Under the pieces are notes generated by a model that was not told the origin of the DNA, did no database searches, and was given only the letters and a program-made list of their open reading frames with translations. Position numbers and translations under genes: made by a program. DNA of 64,000 nucleotides from Durusdinium trenchii (lineage: Eukaryota; Sar; Dinophyceae; Suessiales; Symbiodiniaceae). Shown one piece after another: positions 46,001 through 57,300 of the stretch. The stretch lies in the NCBI GenBank assembly GCA_963970005.1, contig CAXAMN010026472.1:31031-95030 (forward strand), in the 5' to 3' direction. Each line of letters begins with the position of its first letter. The stretch's first letter is position 1.

Positions 46001-46568
46001 GGCCAGCGTGATGACGGACGCTTCACCCCTGGGCATTGGAGCTGTTCTTCTGGTGAACGGAAGAGTCACGAAGGCATTGGCATCGCCCATCAACGAGATG
46101 GATGCTAAGTTGCTGGGCTTCCAATTGGGCGAATCAAGCTCGCAGGGCATTGCAGAGACGCTGGCGATCTTGGTGGCCCTCAAACACTGGGGTAAGCTCC
46201 TGGCCGCAGTGAACGTGGCAATCGGGGTACAGTCGGACTCCGTGACAGCGCTGGCACTCACTCAGAAATTCTCAAACAGTAACGCCTCTCTGAATTTCTT
46301 GGGGGCGGAGTTGGCGGTGGTGTGCGAAGCGCTGGGCTTGTCGGACCTCCTTCCGACGCATCTCCCTGGGGTCGCCAACAAGGAAGCCGACTTCTTGAGC
46401 AGACCAAATACTTGGGCAACCACCACCTTGCCGGTCGCCTTAGAGGGCATTTCAATCGAGACGCCCCAGGAAAGATCAGCAGCGTGGTACCGCCTGAACC
46501 CGCCAGGCCCCGACACTGCCGACTGGCAGGACGGCGAAGCCTTAGTGGCGGCTTGGGCCTGTCGTTAA
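43038..46568 (+). CDS. Methyltransferase-like / reverse transcriptase / RNase H polyprotein
   Basis: Open without a stop in the -1 frame of gag. From about 43200 to 43950 lies a domain with FLHHFAGPRDPLGAAI, AAERDWGQD, GFPCSTFSRLRF and MENPPPS, in the order of SAM-binding motif I, an acidic strand, a PC motif and an ENP motif, so it looks like a DNA cytosine methyltransferase fold. A basic/acidic linker follows (44000-44400). RT at about 45050-45700 has RRIIIDLRRSGGN, MIDVSDAYMHL (motif A), FGFKTAPLTWSR (motif B) and VYLDDSLWV (motif C, YLDD). RNase H at about 46005-46420 has MTDASPLGIGAVLL, ETLAILVALKHW, QSDSVTALAL and ANKEADFLSRP, keeping D, E, D and the final D. Putting the methyltransferase-like part before the RT differs from the RT-RH-methyltransferase order of classical DIRS-1. 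Confidence 0.8.
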   Translation, partial: KETGDSRAAGDEGEAKKKEEDEGEKKGEKKGEKKEEEEKSSQERLEEKIQKYVKARRFRFLHHFAGPRDPLGAAIHQVAAKRGLNVEVIAAERDWGQDLCLDEPYNTHLRWAKEGLIDGYHSGFPCSTFSRLRFRNAPNLPKPVRTRSEPHGKKSNSQAQQAECDRGTVMLARSVQLAEELAKNPTSTIVARPTSMENPPPSDVEDHLSAWGMSEMVGYLRMAGVKIAQFNTCAFQANRARGDRHFKPQQFAGTLYGIESLSRDCKCGGAKHRPIIGKKESQESGEYPVELCRAYAYLLMDHFEKMATAEYLEGRLREEEHQHFEIATGDAEATSMRTRRNKEGVKLSPTPEAQRGVDEEWTKEEKRRWEESRDKAKEKEAEEEDKEKKRRRKSKEEERKLEEKRAQKRWRSASRRSRSRGGARRGDRKGGEKVDLRWKPGEGKYGMLKEEKQKEKRLDQQGFVGGVKNPMEVVEGIPTLQNLGRRIWGAWERHCMNNPKVLKVGEEYGSEDCELEAHLVERWKEELRKLTGAKGAPAIKLTGKWAYQSPMDGNLIEAWCRRGGDPETEVHRWIKEGAPLGINVPIKTCNIFPPTLKEEIQRPEDWQAAQGLREDIGNYVSVREQEEDAKIEIDRLMDRGYAVKARKGEVERAGFKGTTISKLGLIVKTKEGGAKKRRIIIDLRRSGGNRKAVLPERLILPRPTDAIAMVRRMHASKAELVRPQDKTLELVMIDVSDAYMHLAVAEEEKGHCLAPALDDEHWLLFIALLFGFKTAPLTWSRVAACIARLLQSVIPAERGMHQVYLDDSLWVLGGKLHERNHTLSCIIHTMAALGLRLSLGKGERSAAVTWIGIHFKLVAPDYDHLLVTLPEKFMDELQKQLEAWDKKGMIGTAELRKAAGRVAWLAGVLPRARWVTTSLYATLYSHEDDVQSGVEAARRSQRKDSRSKDHLIPVKRVEKARTWLLSYLKAAKERPIRKYALYKSGKAEASVMTDASPLGIGAVLLVNGRVTKALASPINEMDAKLLGFQLGESSSQGIAETLAILVALKHWGKLLAAVNVAIGVQSDSVTALALTQKFSNSNASLNFLGAELAVVCEALGLSDLLPTHLPGVANKEADFLSRPNTWATTTLPVALEGISIETPQERSAAWYRLNPPGPDTADWQDGEALVAAWACR

Positions 46569-46727
46569 CTCGATGGCCAGATTCTGAAGGAATCGTTTGA
46601 AAAAGGGACACAGGAGGAGGCGGAAGAGGTTGAAAGGTAAGGCTGAAAGTTCGGTTTGGTGTGCGACGTCGTCGATCGAGCCGATTCGTGAGTTGTGTGT
46701 GTTAATGCACGAGGTGAGGGCCCAAGG

Positions 46728-47348
46728 ATGGAGTTAGCTCCAGCGGACGCGATCGTCCTCCGCCCACAGGAACTCGGTGGGCAGCCGGCACCATGGCTGG
46801 CCTATTGGGCTTTCTACCTCATCGTGATCGGCATCTTCACGCACGTCGGGGCAGCCTGGCTTGGCTGCAAGAAGTTCATAGCATGGTGGAAGACACTCCA
46901 CACTCCGCGGGGTTACCCATGGACGTGGTGGAAGGCGGAGACGTCAACCGAGAATTACATCAACAACACCCTGGACTCCGAAGACGAGGAGTGGGAAGAA
47001 GCCTGGGACATGGACCAACCACGGGACTATCTCGACACGTACCTGGACTGGGGGCCGGCATCAGGGATACGTCGAAGGTCGACCAGGCCAGAAGAACCCC
47101 AACCCGAGCCATGGAGGAACCTGCTGAACAGCACGGCCAGCAGGGAAAGGGGAACAGAAGAGCCTTCAACACCGAACTTGCTGGACACACCTTCCACGAG
47201 AACCACGGCACTGGAAGGGACTTCAACCAACAGGTCGATGTCTCCGAGGGCGAACTACTCACCATGGAGGGAGTCCGTGAGGGAGTCGAGGGACATGCAG
47301 TGGTTGGTGACCAGGAGGCTCAACACAAAGGACAGCTGGCAGCTGTGA
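46728..47348 (+). CDS. Small membrane-protein frame of the retroelement
   Basis: About 206 residues from the ATG at 46728, same frame as pol but separated by several stops. A strong hydrophobic segment, WLAYWAFYLIVIGIFTHVGA, is followed by WLGCKKFIAWWK, then a very acidic stretch (DSEDEEWEEAWDMD) and a Ser/Thr/Arg/Pro-rich tail. The layout suggests one transmembrane helix with a long cytosolic tail. The recombinase frame overlaps it in the -1 frame. DIRS elements are not known to need such a protein. It could be real or a chance frame; the Trp-rich, hydrophobic-then-acidic order makes me favour real. Confidence 0.5.
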   Translation: MELAPADAIVLRPQELGGQPAPWLAYWAFYLIVIGIFTHVGAAWLGCKKFIAWWKTLHTPRGYPWTWWKAETSTENYINNTLDSEDEEWEEAWDMDQPRDYLDTYLDWGPASGIRRRSTRPEEPQPEPWRNLLNSTASRERGTEEPSTPNLLDTPSTRTTALEGTSTNRSMSPRANYSPWRESVRESRDMQWLVTRRLNTKDSWQL

Positions 47349-49078
47349 GATTTGGTGCGGACAAAAGGGAGGTGTGCCCGGGCGAAGATCGTGACGCAGA
47401 AGGCTTTGGACTGAACGAAGAATGGGGAGAAGAGAAGTTCGATTTCAGCTTTCCACCGGTACCTCCAATGGAAGTGCTGTCAAGGGGGAGTGAATCAAGC
47501 GGGGGATTGCTCCATTTGGTGAAGAGAAGGAGGACTTCGAAAGAGAAACCGGAAAGGGAGGAGAGGCTGAAGGCGAGTGGCTCTCAGGGGAGACGGGGGC
47601 TACGTCGCGAACGTGGTGGACGCGGCGAAGGTAAAGGCTCAGGGATGAAGGAGAAGAGGCGGAGGAAGGACATGCCTAAAGAGCCGGAGCGAACAAAAAG
47701 GGTGAAGAAGAATGAGAAGTGGAAGAAAGCAATACAGACGGCTCGCATCTTCAGGTTGAACCGACCGCAACGAGACAAGAGCCTGCAGGACTTCAAGGAG
47801 GGGTACTATGCGAACTCCTCTAGAAGGGCAAAGGCTTCAGTGCGCAAAACGGTCAACAAGATTCTGCTTAACCTGGGCACGAAGGGGACAGCAGAACAAT
47901 GGTCGGAGGAGACACTGGAAAGAGTGGGCGCTGTGCTCAAGAAAGCGGACTATAAAGCAGGGGTCACCTACTTATCGGAGTACAAGCAGATGTTGATCGA
48001 GGCGGGCAAGACGTGGTCGCACAGACTACAAAGGACATTCGGACAAGTGGCTCGTGCATTGAAGAGGGCAAGGGGGCCGGTGAAGAAGGCGGCTGAAGTG
48101 GAGGAAGGGGAGTGGATGGAAGCCTGCAAGATCGAGACGAACGAAGAGCTGAAGGGCCCAGTACACCGACCAGCCCTCATGTTTGGGTTTGCGACCGTCT
48201 GGATGCTGCGGGAGGTGGAACTGGCGGCAGTCCACAAGGAGGACATCGTGATCAACGAGAAGGAGAAGACGGTGGCGTTGACCCTGAGGCTCACGAAGTG
48301 TGACCAGGAAGCCAAAGGACTGAAAAGGACTCTGCAGTGCTGTTGCCCGGAGGAATGCAACTGGTCAGAACCCTGTCCTTTGGCGATTTCGAAAGCAGCT
48401 TTGGACAACGTCCCGATCGAGGAAGATCATCTAGTACATGGCGACAGCGAAGGTATAATAGAAAAGAACCAGATCATAGGAGCTTGGAGGAACTTATTTG
48501 GGCAGAACATCTCAGGGCATTCCGCCAGGAGGTCAGGGGCCTTGCAATATATCAGACGGGGTTGGCACGTGCCCCAGGTGGCTTTTCTGGGAAGATGGAA
48601 GAGCGACGTGATCCTACAGTATGCGGAAGAGGCCCTGGAAACCATGCCGGTGATGAACAAGGCGATCAACCTAGCAGGTATGAACCCAGGAAGAGGAGGA
48701 AATGAACGGGTCGTGGAGAAGTTGGTGGTAACGAAGGGCGAAGAACAAGGCAAAGAAACGGAGAAGAGGTTGAAGAAGGAGCTGGACAGGCTGAAGGACA
48801 AACAAGATCAGCTCGATGCATCGATTTTGAAGTGGGAGGAGATCTCCAACAATCATCAAGGCCTACTACCACCAGTCATCCTCTCGAAGAGTGGAACGGT
48901 ACATGAGAACAAGAAGCAGCCGGTGGCCTCACCCGTCACATCCTGGCATACGAAGTGCGGTTGGTTCTACGGGGCTTCGGTGTTCACTTTCGGGATGGAC
49001 GTGACGAAGGTGAATTGTCTGAAATGCACCTCTTCTGCGCAGAGCACGGAAGAAAGATTTGGCAGAGGAGGTGCATAG
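47111..49078 (+). CDS. Tyrosine recombinase of DIRS-like element
   Basis: The frame is open from before 46793; I choose the ATG at 47111 because the part before it looks like a shadow of the membrane-protein frame. About 655 residues. A basic linker (47500-47720) is followed by a helical core-binding domain (about 47750-48080). The catalytic domain has R in WMLREVELAAV (about 48208), H-x-x-R in GHSARRSGAL (about 48518), LGRWKSD, and the nucleophile Y in ILQYAEEA (about 48620). A cysteine cluster, CCCPEECNWSEPC, lies between. The C-terminus has HTKCGW and later NCLKC, a possible zinc ribbon. It would integrate the circular cDNA. Confidence 0.8.
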   Translation: MEEPAEQHGQQGKGNRRAFNTELAGHTFHENHGTGRDFNQQVDVSEGELLTMEGVREGVEGHAVVGDQEAQHKGQLAAVRFGADKREVCPGEDRDAEGFGLNEEWGEEKFDFSFPPVPPMEVLSRGSESSGGLLHLVKRRRTSKEKPEREERLKASGSQGRRGLRRERGGRGEGKGSGMKEKRRRKDMPKEPERTKRVKKNEKWKKAIQTARIFRLNRPQRDKSLQDFKEGYYANSSRRAKASVRKTVNKILLNLGTKGTAEQWSEETLERVGAVLKKADYKAGVTYLSEYKQMLIEAGKTWSHRLQRTFGQVARALKRARGPVKKAAEVEEGEWMEACKIETNEELKGPVHRPALMFGFATVWMLREVELAAVHKEDIVINEKEKTVALTLRLTKCDQEAKGLKRTLQCCCPEECNWSEPCPLAISKAALDNVPIEEDHLVHGDSEGIIEKNQIIGAWRNLFGQNISGHSARRSGALQYIRRGWHVPQVAFLGRWKSDVILQYAEEALETMPVMNKAINLAGMNPGRGGNERVVEKLVVTKGEEQGKETEKRLKKELDRLKDKQDQLDASILKWEEISNNHQGLLPPVILSKSGTVHENKKQPVASPVTSWHTKCGWFYGASVFTFGMDVTKVNCLKCTSSAQSTEERFGRGGA

Positions 49079-49080
49079 CT

Positions 49081-49127
49081 GATAAATGAAGACATCNNNN
49101 NNNNNNAAGAACGTCTTCGTTATCTTC
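49081..49127. other. Gap with imperfect inverted flanks
   Basis: GATAAATGAAGACATC before the 10-N gap (49097-49106) is a near reverse complement of AAGAACGTCTTCGTTATC after it. The element's 3' terminus may be a hairpin or inverted repeat that the assembly could not close. Confidence 0.45.
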
Positions 49128-51303
49128 TTGGGTGGTATGGCCCGCGTGTTGTCCAGCAATATAATTATATGATATTTGCATTTTTGGTGTGTATACATAT
49201 ATCCTATGTTATTTCGCCACTTCTCCCACCGCGTTGACGACACCTGAGGATTCCGAAGGGTCAAGACTCTCCCTTTGGCGATTTCCCGGAGGACTATGAC
49301 AGGCGCTTGGGGATACCAGGTTTGACTTCCCAGGGACATGACGCTCTCAGATGTCTATTTCAATTAGGTCGTGTTCACTTTCCACAGTTGAACTGACAGT
49401 AGGGCCTTCGACGATAACACGGAAGCCAAAAGATGCCAAAAAAAACAAACACAAGTCCATCACAAGATGAAAGAAGAGTGTCAGGTTTTTGCCGAAGTTG
49501 CTTTGACGGCCGAAGAATTCGAACGACACGTAAAGGACCAGGTGATTTTGGAGGAAACTTGTTGAGCACCCAGTGGTGAAATAGTCCCTGTTCCACAAGT
49601 AGATCTTGTCAACAACAACCAAAAGTACCAGACGGAGAGAAGAGTGTTTGCTTTCAGGCTTCAGGCTACTTTGCGAGATTGTTTTGGAAGGCCTTGCAGG
49701 TTTGCTGCTCCTCAAAAGGGCAATATGTCTGCCAAAACCCACCCAGTAGAATGTGCCTCCAGGCCCACGCCTTTGGCCCCGCTCTCAGCGCGGGGGCGCC
49801 TTACGCAGACGGCGCCCGTGCCAGCCGGGGCCACCCAGACGTGTTGAAGCAAATGAAAGGTACAAGGAACAGATGTGCCCCTCGATTTGATGCTGGGAAG
49901 ATTTGATGATGAATCCTTGCCTCTCAGCTGATGGGTTTGGGATTTTGTTCAATTCATTCGCTTGGCATTTGCGGCACCGTTCAACGCCCGATCGCCGCCC
50001 ACAGGACCTCTCTTCCTCAATGGCGGCGGCGGAAGCACGGGGCAGGCCATCCACGGGGTTGGACATGAGGAAGAGCACCAGCAGTCCTTCTGAAACCAAC
50101 TCACGCTTCACAAGACTCGAAAAGGAGAACCTGGAAGCATCAGAAGATTGGCTCAAGCAGTGTTTCACATTGTTTCCCTCACAGTCCTGTTTTTCAATTC
50201 GCCAAGGTCAGAGAGGTTCACCACCACTTCTACGTTTGATGTTGTTACAGCCCTTTGTCGTTCCCACACACGATGCTGATTCTGTACTGGTCAGAGTCTC
50301 CCATAGTCTCCCTCCACTGTCTACACTAACTATAACCAGGATGTCCAACCAACCAACCAGCCAGCTAGCCAGCGATTCAAATGATGCCCCAGCAACGTTC
50401 AGGTCTGCGCGCACCATGGCCGTGGCACCTAAGTCAGCACGAGGCAGGCGGCTTCGAGTCGGATTCACTGCGATTCACTCACACGGACCATGGACGGAGT
50501 AGGCGATCTTCCGGGCCCTACTAACAGAGGGTTTTTGTGTGATTTTGAAGGACATGTACCTGCTGAAATGGCTGTGGGGTCAAACGAGGAGGCCTTGGTT
50601 TGACCTACCTGGATGGTCAAGCTACATGCTGCAGTTGCACCAATGCTCCAGGTTTTGATCCATCCCAAATGGATAACATGACAGCATATGACACTTAGAT
50701 CAGAAATGTTTGGAGTCATGAGTGATGCCTCATCCCTTTGCAAACTGACAGCTTCCAAGATCTCCCAAGTTCATGATGGGTTTGGTCAAAATTCCACTAC
50801 CCGGTACCCTCGGACAAACAAACACTGAAGCTGGCAGGGCCAATCTCCCTTTGCCCCCCTCCTGTTCACAATGTAATGTTCAGTTTCTATATGTTTCCAC
50901 CTTTTCTTGTTTTGGTCGCTCGTATGCTTTTTTCATTCGCCGCTTGCGTTGCCGTTGATGTTTCTTCGTACTATGTAGCTGGAACCAGGGTCACAGAGCA
51001 CATATGCATAGAGCCGCTGTGTACTGCATTTGCACCTGGTGGGACATGGGCTCATCCAGCCCTCCAACGGGGGTCCTCACCTGACCGAGCACCAGGCCAT
51101 GGGCCCTATGGCCCCCATGGGCCCAACAAGATGGCCGTCACACTTGCAGCCCTCAGAGATGAGGTCTGGGCGGGACGAACGTAGCCTACTGACTACTTTA
51201 AACAAATAGAATCAAATCAAAGCATTTGCGGACAATTACGGATCTTTGTGGACAATTGAGATGGTTGTTTGGTTGTAGCTGTTCACAAGTGTTGCATCTC
51301 CAG
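49128..51303. other. Unresolved; two probable exons
   Basis: 49763-49860 has an AG before it and a GT after it and reads AHAFGPALSAGAPYADGARA, then SRGHPDVLKQMK. From 50005 to about 50160 a frame reads DLSSSMAAAEARGRPSTGLD and on to LEKENLEASEDWLKQ, after a good acceptor. The two are not in phase with one another. They may belong to an upstream gene or to the 5' end of the PACRG gene. Confidence 0.4.
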
Positions 51304-54300
51304 GTGCAGAAGCAGGCGGACACCTTGAGCCCCCGCAGCACCAGTCCGCGCTCTCCAGTGGCCAGAGCTGCCAGGGGCTTCAGATTCCTTGGGACTTGCT
51401 GTTCAGAGAATTTGTTTGGAAGAAAAAGGCATTCTTCCTTGTACCTTTGGCTTCTTTAAGGGGACAGTGAAGCACAGGAAGAACCACATTGCTTGATTCA
51501 CCAAGGATCCATGTCCACAAACACATTTCCTCTCAACATCGGTCTTGTGCTCTGAATGTTGCTTTTGCGTGCTTTGGATTTGCAATGATTTGCATATTTA
51601 CATAAAAGTATAGTTATATATATAATATATATGGTTTGTTTATCACACTCCAAGTCATCAGCACGACTTCATGTGTTTATTGACTCATGCTTGGACTGGT
51701 TCACAGCCGAGGTGCCCAGCCCCAAGCCACAGGCTGCGATTCCGGAGCTGGGAGATGCCATGGATCGGGCATCGTTCCCGACTGGATGACGCGAACGGCG
51801 CCTAGGTCAATGAAAGGACGAGGATTCAGGAGACCGACCAATGTAACGATCGCTTGAGTCCATTTTTCGACCAAATCATCGGGGTGTATAGCGGGTGTGG
51901 TTTTTTGGTGTACCCTTGGTCCAGGAAGTGTGGGGTATATAGTATCCAAGATGAAAGAAAAGAGGCAGGGTGTACCAATCCAAGGATGGTCATTTTGAAG
52001 AGGGGCAGGGTCACTCTTGGGTGTACTCCTATGTGTACCAGGTCTTGGTGTCCTCTTGACCTTTTCTTTTCCCACCTTTGCCAGGTGGTACCTTCACCGC
52101 CCAAGGCTGGAGCCTTCAGGCTTCGTGACCGGTTGGGGACAGGATTCGGAGGTCATTTTGAACACAAAAGCTGCGAAAGACTTAGAGACATCCTGAGACG
52201 CAGAGCGAACAAGAGTAATGACGAGCATTGAATCGAGCAGATTCAGGACCTCATTTTTGGAGCGACACTGACTCTATGGCATCCTCTGGCTACAGAATAT
52301 ATATATATATATTAATATAGAGACCCGAGATCCTTTTCTCGCTCCACCGATTCCTATGGCTCCAGTCTCCCCCAAAGGAGAGAATCCAAAAATCCCTAAA
52401 GCCGCTGTGGAAACTCTGGGTCTTGAAAGAAGGACCCAGGACCGCTGCTTGAAGCGATTCTCTTCGGAGGCGCCGGGCCATCAAGCCCTCCGAGTTCCGC
52501 CGCTTCTACGACCGGGGCGACCTGCCGATCCAGGCGCCGATGGGGCGCCGAGGGCGGTGCATGCAGAGACACATCCCACCAGTCTCACGGTCCCACAAGG
52601 TGCTGAGTCTCACGGTCCCACAAGTCACACAAGTGACTTTTGAAAAGCAAATGAGCAATCTCTTGTGATCTCTTGTGCTCCAGGGAGAGTGCGTGGGTTG
52701 CCATGGAAGCATCATGGGACCCATTTTATCCACCGTTCGGAGCAGAAGAGTTAAGTTAACCCTCCAAGTCAAGTGCTGGGGCGGAGGGAAGCGATTGGCA
52801 TATGAACGGGGTTATGCTTTCAGGACTGGTGGACCTCTGTTTTCAAGACTAAAACATGTGTTAGCCATCTCTGACCGGATTGAGCCAATGGCGCTATCTC
52901 ATCCTGCTACCAACTGCCAGGTGCAACACACTGGCACGCAGAACAAGATTGCAGGGACACCTGAGAAGTTGACGTGCAGACTCATCGCTATTAGGTTGGA
53001 GGCCATCGCTATTAATGGCGGTCAGGCTCGCTTGATCGCTCCAAGATGTTGACGGTTGCAGCTCACCCCCCTTTTTTGGGCACATGCATTTGACTCCAAA
53101 TTGATTCACCGTAATATGGCAGGCCCGTCAAGATATGCTGAGCACCTCCTACTCTCCACCTGCTACTCTAGACAACGCTCAAGGTCCTGCTAGGACACAG
53201 CAACAAAGGCAGCAAGTCATCACTGACGCTCCTGGGATGCTTCCGGAGGAAATCATCACTGCCGGCTCCCTCCTTCCGTATCCCAGGCGTGGAAGGTGGA
53301 CATCGAGAAGCTGGATTATCACCACTACCTGCCGATCTTTTTTGATGGGCCTGGCCCTCGAGCCCTTTCAAAGGACAAAACTGCCAGTGAAGCCAGTTCT
53401 GCGACCTTAGTACTTCACAAGTTCCTGTGGCAACGACCTCGCGGATCCTTCAGCAAGGTGGCCTTCCCCAAGCAACAAGTAAAGGAAGAAACAGAACTTC
53501 TCGACTCGTCACATCAGTGTGTGCTGCGAAGCCAGCTGTTTCAATTGATATGATTTGTGTGCATGTCTACAGAGAGGATGCTGCAACCTATTCCCCCAAT
53601 TATAAGAAAGAGATCGTCGTGCTCACCATCTAGAAGCCAGTAATGGCACAGTAACGAGTCAAGTGACAGCTCACGTTCGCAGTACTGTTCTCCTTTTTAG
53701 AGACCAGAACATATAAGCCCCAACTCAGCTCACCGGCTGCTAAGGCTGCGAGAGAAGGAGGATCCGTACCGCTTTTTGGCTGTTGAGGCAAACTCAAAGA
53801 TGGGCCAGAACTCTTTCAGAGAGCTCATTCCGTCGAAACAGTGGATAGGGAGGACAATAGCTGGGTCCGCCAGGATCTGAATGTGCTGTTATTCTTTTGA
53901 CAGCTTGTGCTGGGTATGATGAGCACTGGACATCACAGGACCACGTTCAGTTTGGAACATGCCCAGATCTGAGCATCGTTCAGGGCAGAAGGCCAATTCT
54001 CGCAACGCTGCTCAACATCTCCGTTCAGCTACACCCGCGTTCGCAAAGGTATCCTTAGAACCATGTAACGGCTGAAAAGGAGGAACTTCACTTGACCCGA
54101 ACTAACTTTTTTCGTTCCTTTAGTAGCCTTTTGCACAGCTGGCCTGGCCGATCAACAGATCTCAGTTTCTGTGTTTTGCAGGGCGTCTTCAACCTCCTAG
54201 AGCGTGGCAGTAGCAAGGCCGAGGGTGTGGCTGCCAGATGCTGTTTTGCACCGGCCGTCGACGGAACCTTTTGTGAAAAGAGCACTAGTCACTAGTGCTT

Positions 54301-57300
54301 AGTAGTTCAGGATCTTCCACAGCGGCATGGCTTCCCAGGTTGTTTTCAATGACGTGACAGCAAGAGTTGAAGTCTGAAACGGGGCACATTAACATGAACA
54401 CTATTAACATAAACACATTGACAGCTGGGAGACCCTGTATAGGCAATATTGTAGGACCGGAAGACAGGTTGTTTCCTTTGGGATTTATTGAGCAATATCA
54501 ATCTCAGGTACCGTGACAGATGACAGATGTGCTCATACCTTGTGATTTAGGGAGTGTTGGATGAGTGTCTGCCAGGAGTTGTGTGACACTGTGACATGTT
54601 TATTTGAGTGCTTGGAAATACCACGATGTCCCATGATATGTGCAGTTTGAAGTGTGCGCAGGCAAATAAACTAGTGATTGTTGAGTAAGATTCCATACCT
54701 GTACGGTAAGTTCTGAACGGTTTGGTTTTTGACATGGTTCCCTGTAAGAGAAAGGTTGCTACCTCACATCCTGATTTCCAAGCGCCAGTGGTGCTCAAGA
54801 TCCGGCGCTGGTAAGCACTCATGGCCACTGGTCGCAGCTTAGAGCTTCAGAGCACTGAAGTGAGGTGACAGTGCAGCCGGAGGTGGGAAGAAGAGGGAGA
54901 CAGCAAAATGTAGGAGGTCGAAAGTGACTAACTACTTCCGCAAATGGCCTCCAACCTAATTAGTAGTCATGGCCTCCACCCTAGTAGCGATGGCCTCCAA
55001 CCTACTACTAAACTACGTCAGCAAGGTTGAAGTGGCTACAGGGTCCCGAAGGCTTCGTTCAACTGAGTCTACTTGGTCCTCAGCCTCCAGCGATATGATC
55101 GGATAGGAGTTGGATGCAAATGAGATAGGACTATAGGAAGTATTGTTGGCCTACATCGACAGGGTCACTGGCCGATACAGATGCAACGATACTTACTTTA
55201 TCAACTACCTCTCGTCAGGTCTTCTGATGAGTCGACGTGTCTTCTTCAGCAACCTGGATTGATTGAGCATTTTGGTGTTTCATTACTACTCTTTTGTTAT
55301 CTTTGTGTTCCTTGTAAGAAAGTTCACGCGCATCGCTCCTTCTTGGAGAGGTCTTGCTTGGTGGCCCTAGCTTGCAGCCCGTCCAGGTCTTGAAGTCATG
55401 AACATCAGACCTTTGGTAGCGTCCTTGCTTCTAGTAGCGATGCCAGGAGCCCCTAGTAGCTTCTTGTCCCTAGTAGCAAGAATGCTCCTAGTAGTACGGC
55501 CAGGAGCCCCTAGTGGCGTTCTTGCTCCTAATAGCGATGCTTCTTGTTCCTAGTAGTAAGGCCAGGAGCCCCTAGTAGCGTCCTTGCTCCTAGTAGCTTG
55601 GGTTGTTTCAACCAAGTTCCAATCTCATTTGCTCTGGGGGAATCAGTTCAAGTTTTGCAGCGGTTAGCCCTGCTTATATAATCCTCTTCAATCCTTTTCA
55701 GCTGGTGTGAAACATAATATTTTTCTGCCATCACCCGTCCTTCAGGTCCCCCCAAAATCCAAGGCAATGTGCCCTTCAGCACCACCGAAGACACCTTGGT
55801 CGAAGTCTTTCAGTTGGTTGGGGAGGTTGCAGAGCTAGAGCTGCGTCCTGGCCAGACTTGTATATCGTTCCTTTTTTTTGCAATGTCTTAAATGATGGAC
55901 TTCGTATTCAAAGTATGTTTCCATAGTTCAGCTCAAAGCTTTGATTTTTGTGCAGCCGTATGTGCCGGGGATTGGCAACATTCTTGAACTGTTCTCCTAT
56001 GTTCAGATGCTTTCGTGAGCACCGAAGGTTCCAGACCGCCCAGGGCTTTCGCGGCATGGGCGTGTGCATCTACAAGGACCCCAAGGATGCGCAGGAAGCC
56101 ATCTCTCGGCTGCGAGATATGGACGTCGATGGCCGATCCCTGTGGGTCGCAGAGGAGAGGGTAATCAGAGGGTGAGCGAACACATTTTTTCAACAAGGCT
56201 GCAAACTGACACCAAGTCACAAAGAATGACAACTAACTCGGCCACATTGCCAAGGTTCCAATCACAATTGGACACCCCACGGCACCCTTCGATGCCCCAT
56301 GCCCAGCAGGACACTGGTAAGAAGCTTCACTCCAGCGCAGACCGTGCTGCACACGAAACGCCGCCGCCTGCGCGAGCTGCGCGGGGGGTGAAAACTGCTG
56401 AGCTGCCAACGGAGGTCTTCTTCAGCAATGTGCCGTATAGCCACCAAGCTTTCGAAAAAAGGGAGTAAAGAATATTTGTTTTGAAATCAGTGTTTTGTCC
56501 GCATGCGGTGGGCATGCGGGATTAAGTGGCCCAAAGTCTCTGGGCCCAGTGGCGAGGAAGGCTAGTTTCCAACGAAACGGTGTGTGGCAAACTTCATCAA
56601 CTAACTAACCAACTGGAGCGATCAGTGATCAGCTAAACGTAGAGAGGATCATCCTCTCGTCCGATGACAGTGGGTGAAACCGATGAAGATCACCCACCCA
56701 CTCACCCATCCTGCAACACGTAGTCTTTGAAATGCAGTTTGCGGCTTATCCCCTGTCACATGAAGAACGATAAGCCAATGTGGTCTCATAAGAACTACTG
56801 ACCAGTGCAGTTGGATTCATTTCTGGGGGTGGTGGTGATGGTGGGGACTCGTGGGAGGCCTTTGGACAACTATTGAGGGAACTTTGAAAAACCCGACAAA
56901 CAAATACCAAAATGTGCTCAAAACCAGCAAAACGAATGGACCGAAAGGGGCACCTTTTTGACCAGCAAATGCTGTAAGGGTTGCACGATTTTTTTGCTGC
57001 CAGATTTCTCTATCAACCGTGGGGCGGCAATGATTCTGCTAGGATGTTTTTTTGCAGGTTGTCTCATGTCGCATCGTTTCGCCGAACACCATAAAGTTCT
57101 CGACACATGGTTACAAAAACATGGATCGTTTCCGAAGCATTCCAACCAGTTCCCGAAAAACTAGTGTCGGAACCATATAATATAGAACCATGGTATCCAA
57201 AACGGTTTTTGACTTCCAACAAGTGTGGGTATGTTTGAGGGAGTTTGGGGACCGGTTTCGGACAGACGAGGCACTTCTGAAGAGACCTTGCGGGAACTCT

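Larger units (their letters stand above)
41443..49078 (+). mobile_element. DIRS-like tyrosine-recombinase retrotransposon
   Basis: Four frames in order: gag with zinc knuckle, a fused methyltransferase-like/RT/RNase H polyprotein, a small membrane-protein frame, and a tyrosine recombinase. RT plus YR, with no DDE integrase or aspartic protease seen, is the signature of the DIRS order. All frames are intact. Frames step by -1 from gag to pol and from pol to YR. I could not define termini: no split direct or inverted repeats of useful length were seen, and a 10-N gap lies 18 bases after the last stop. The given start is the relict leader. Confidence 0.8.
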
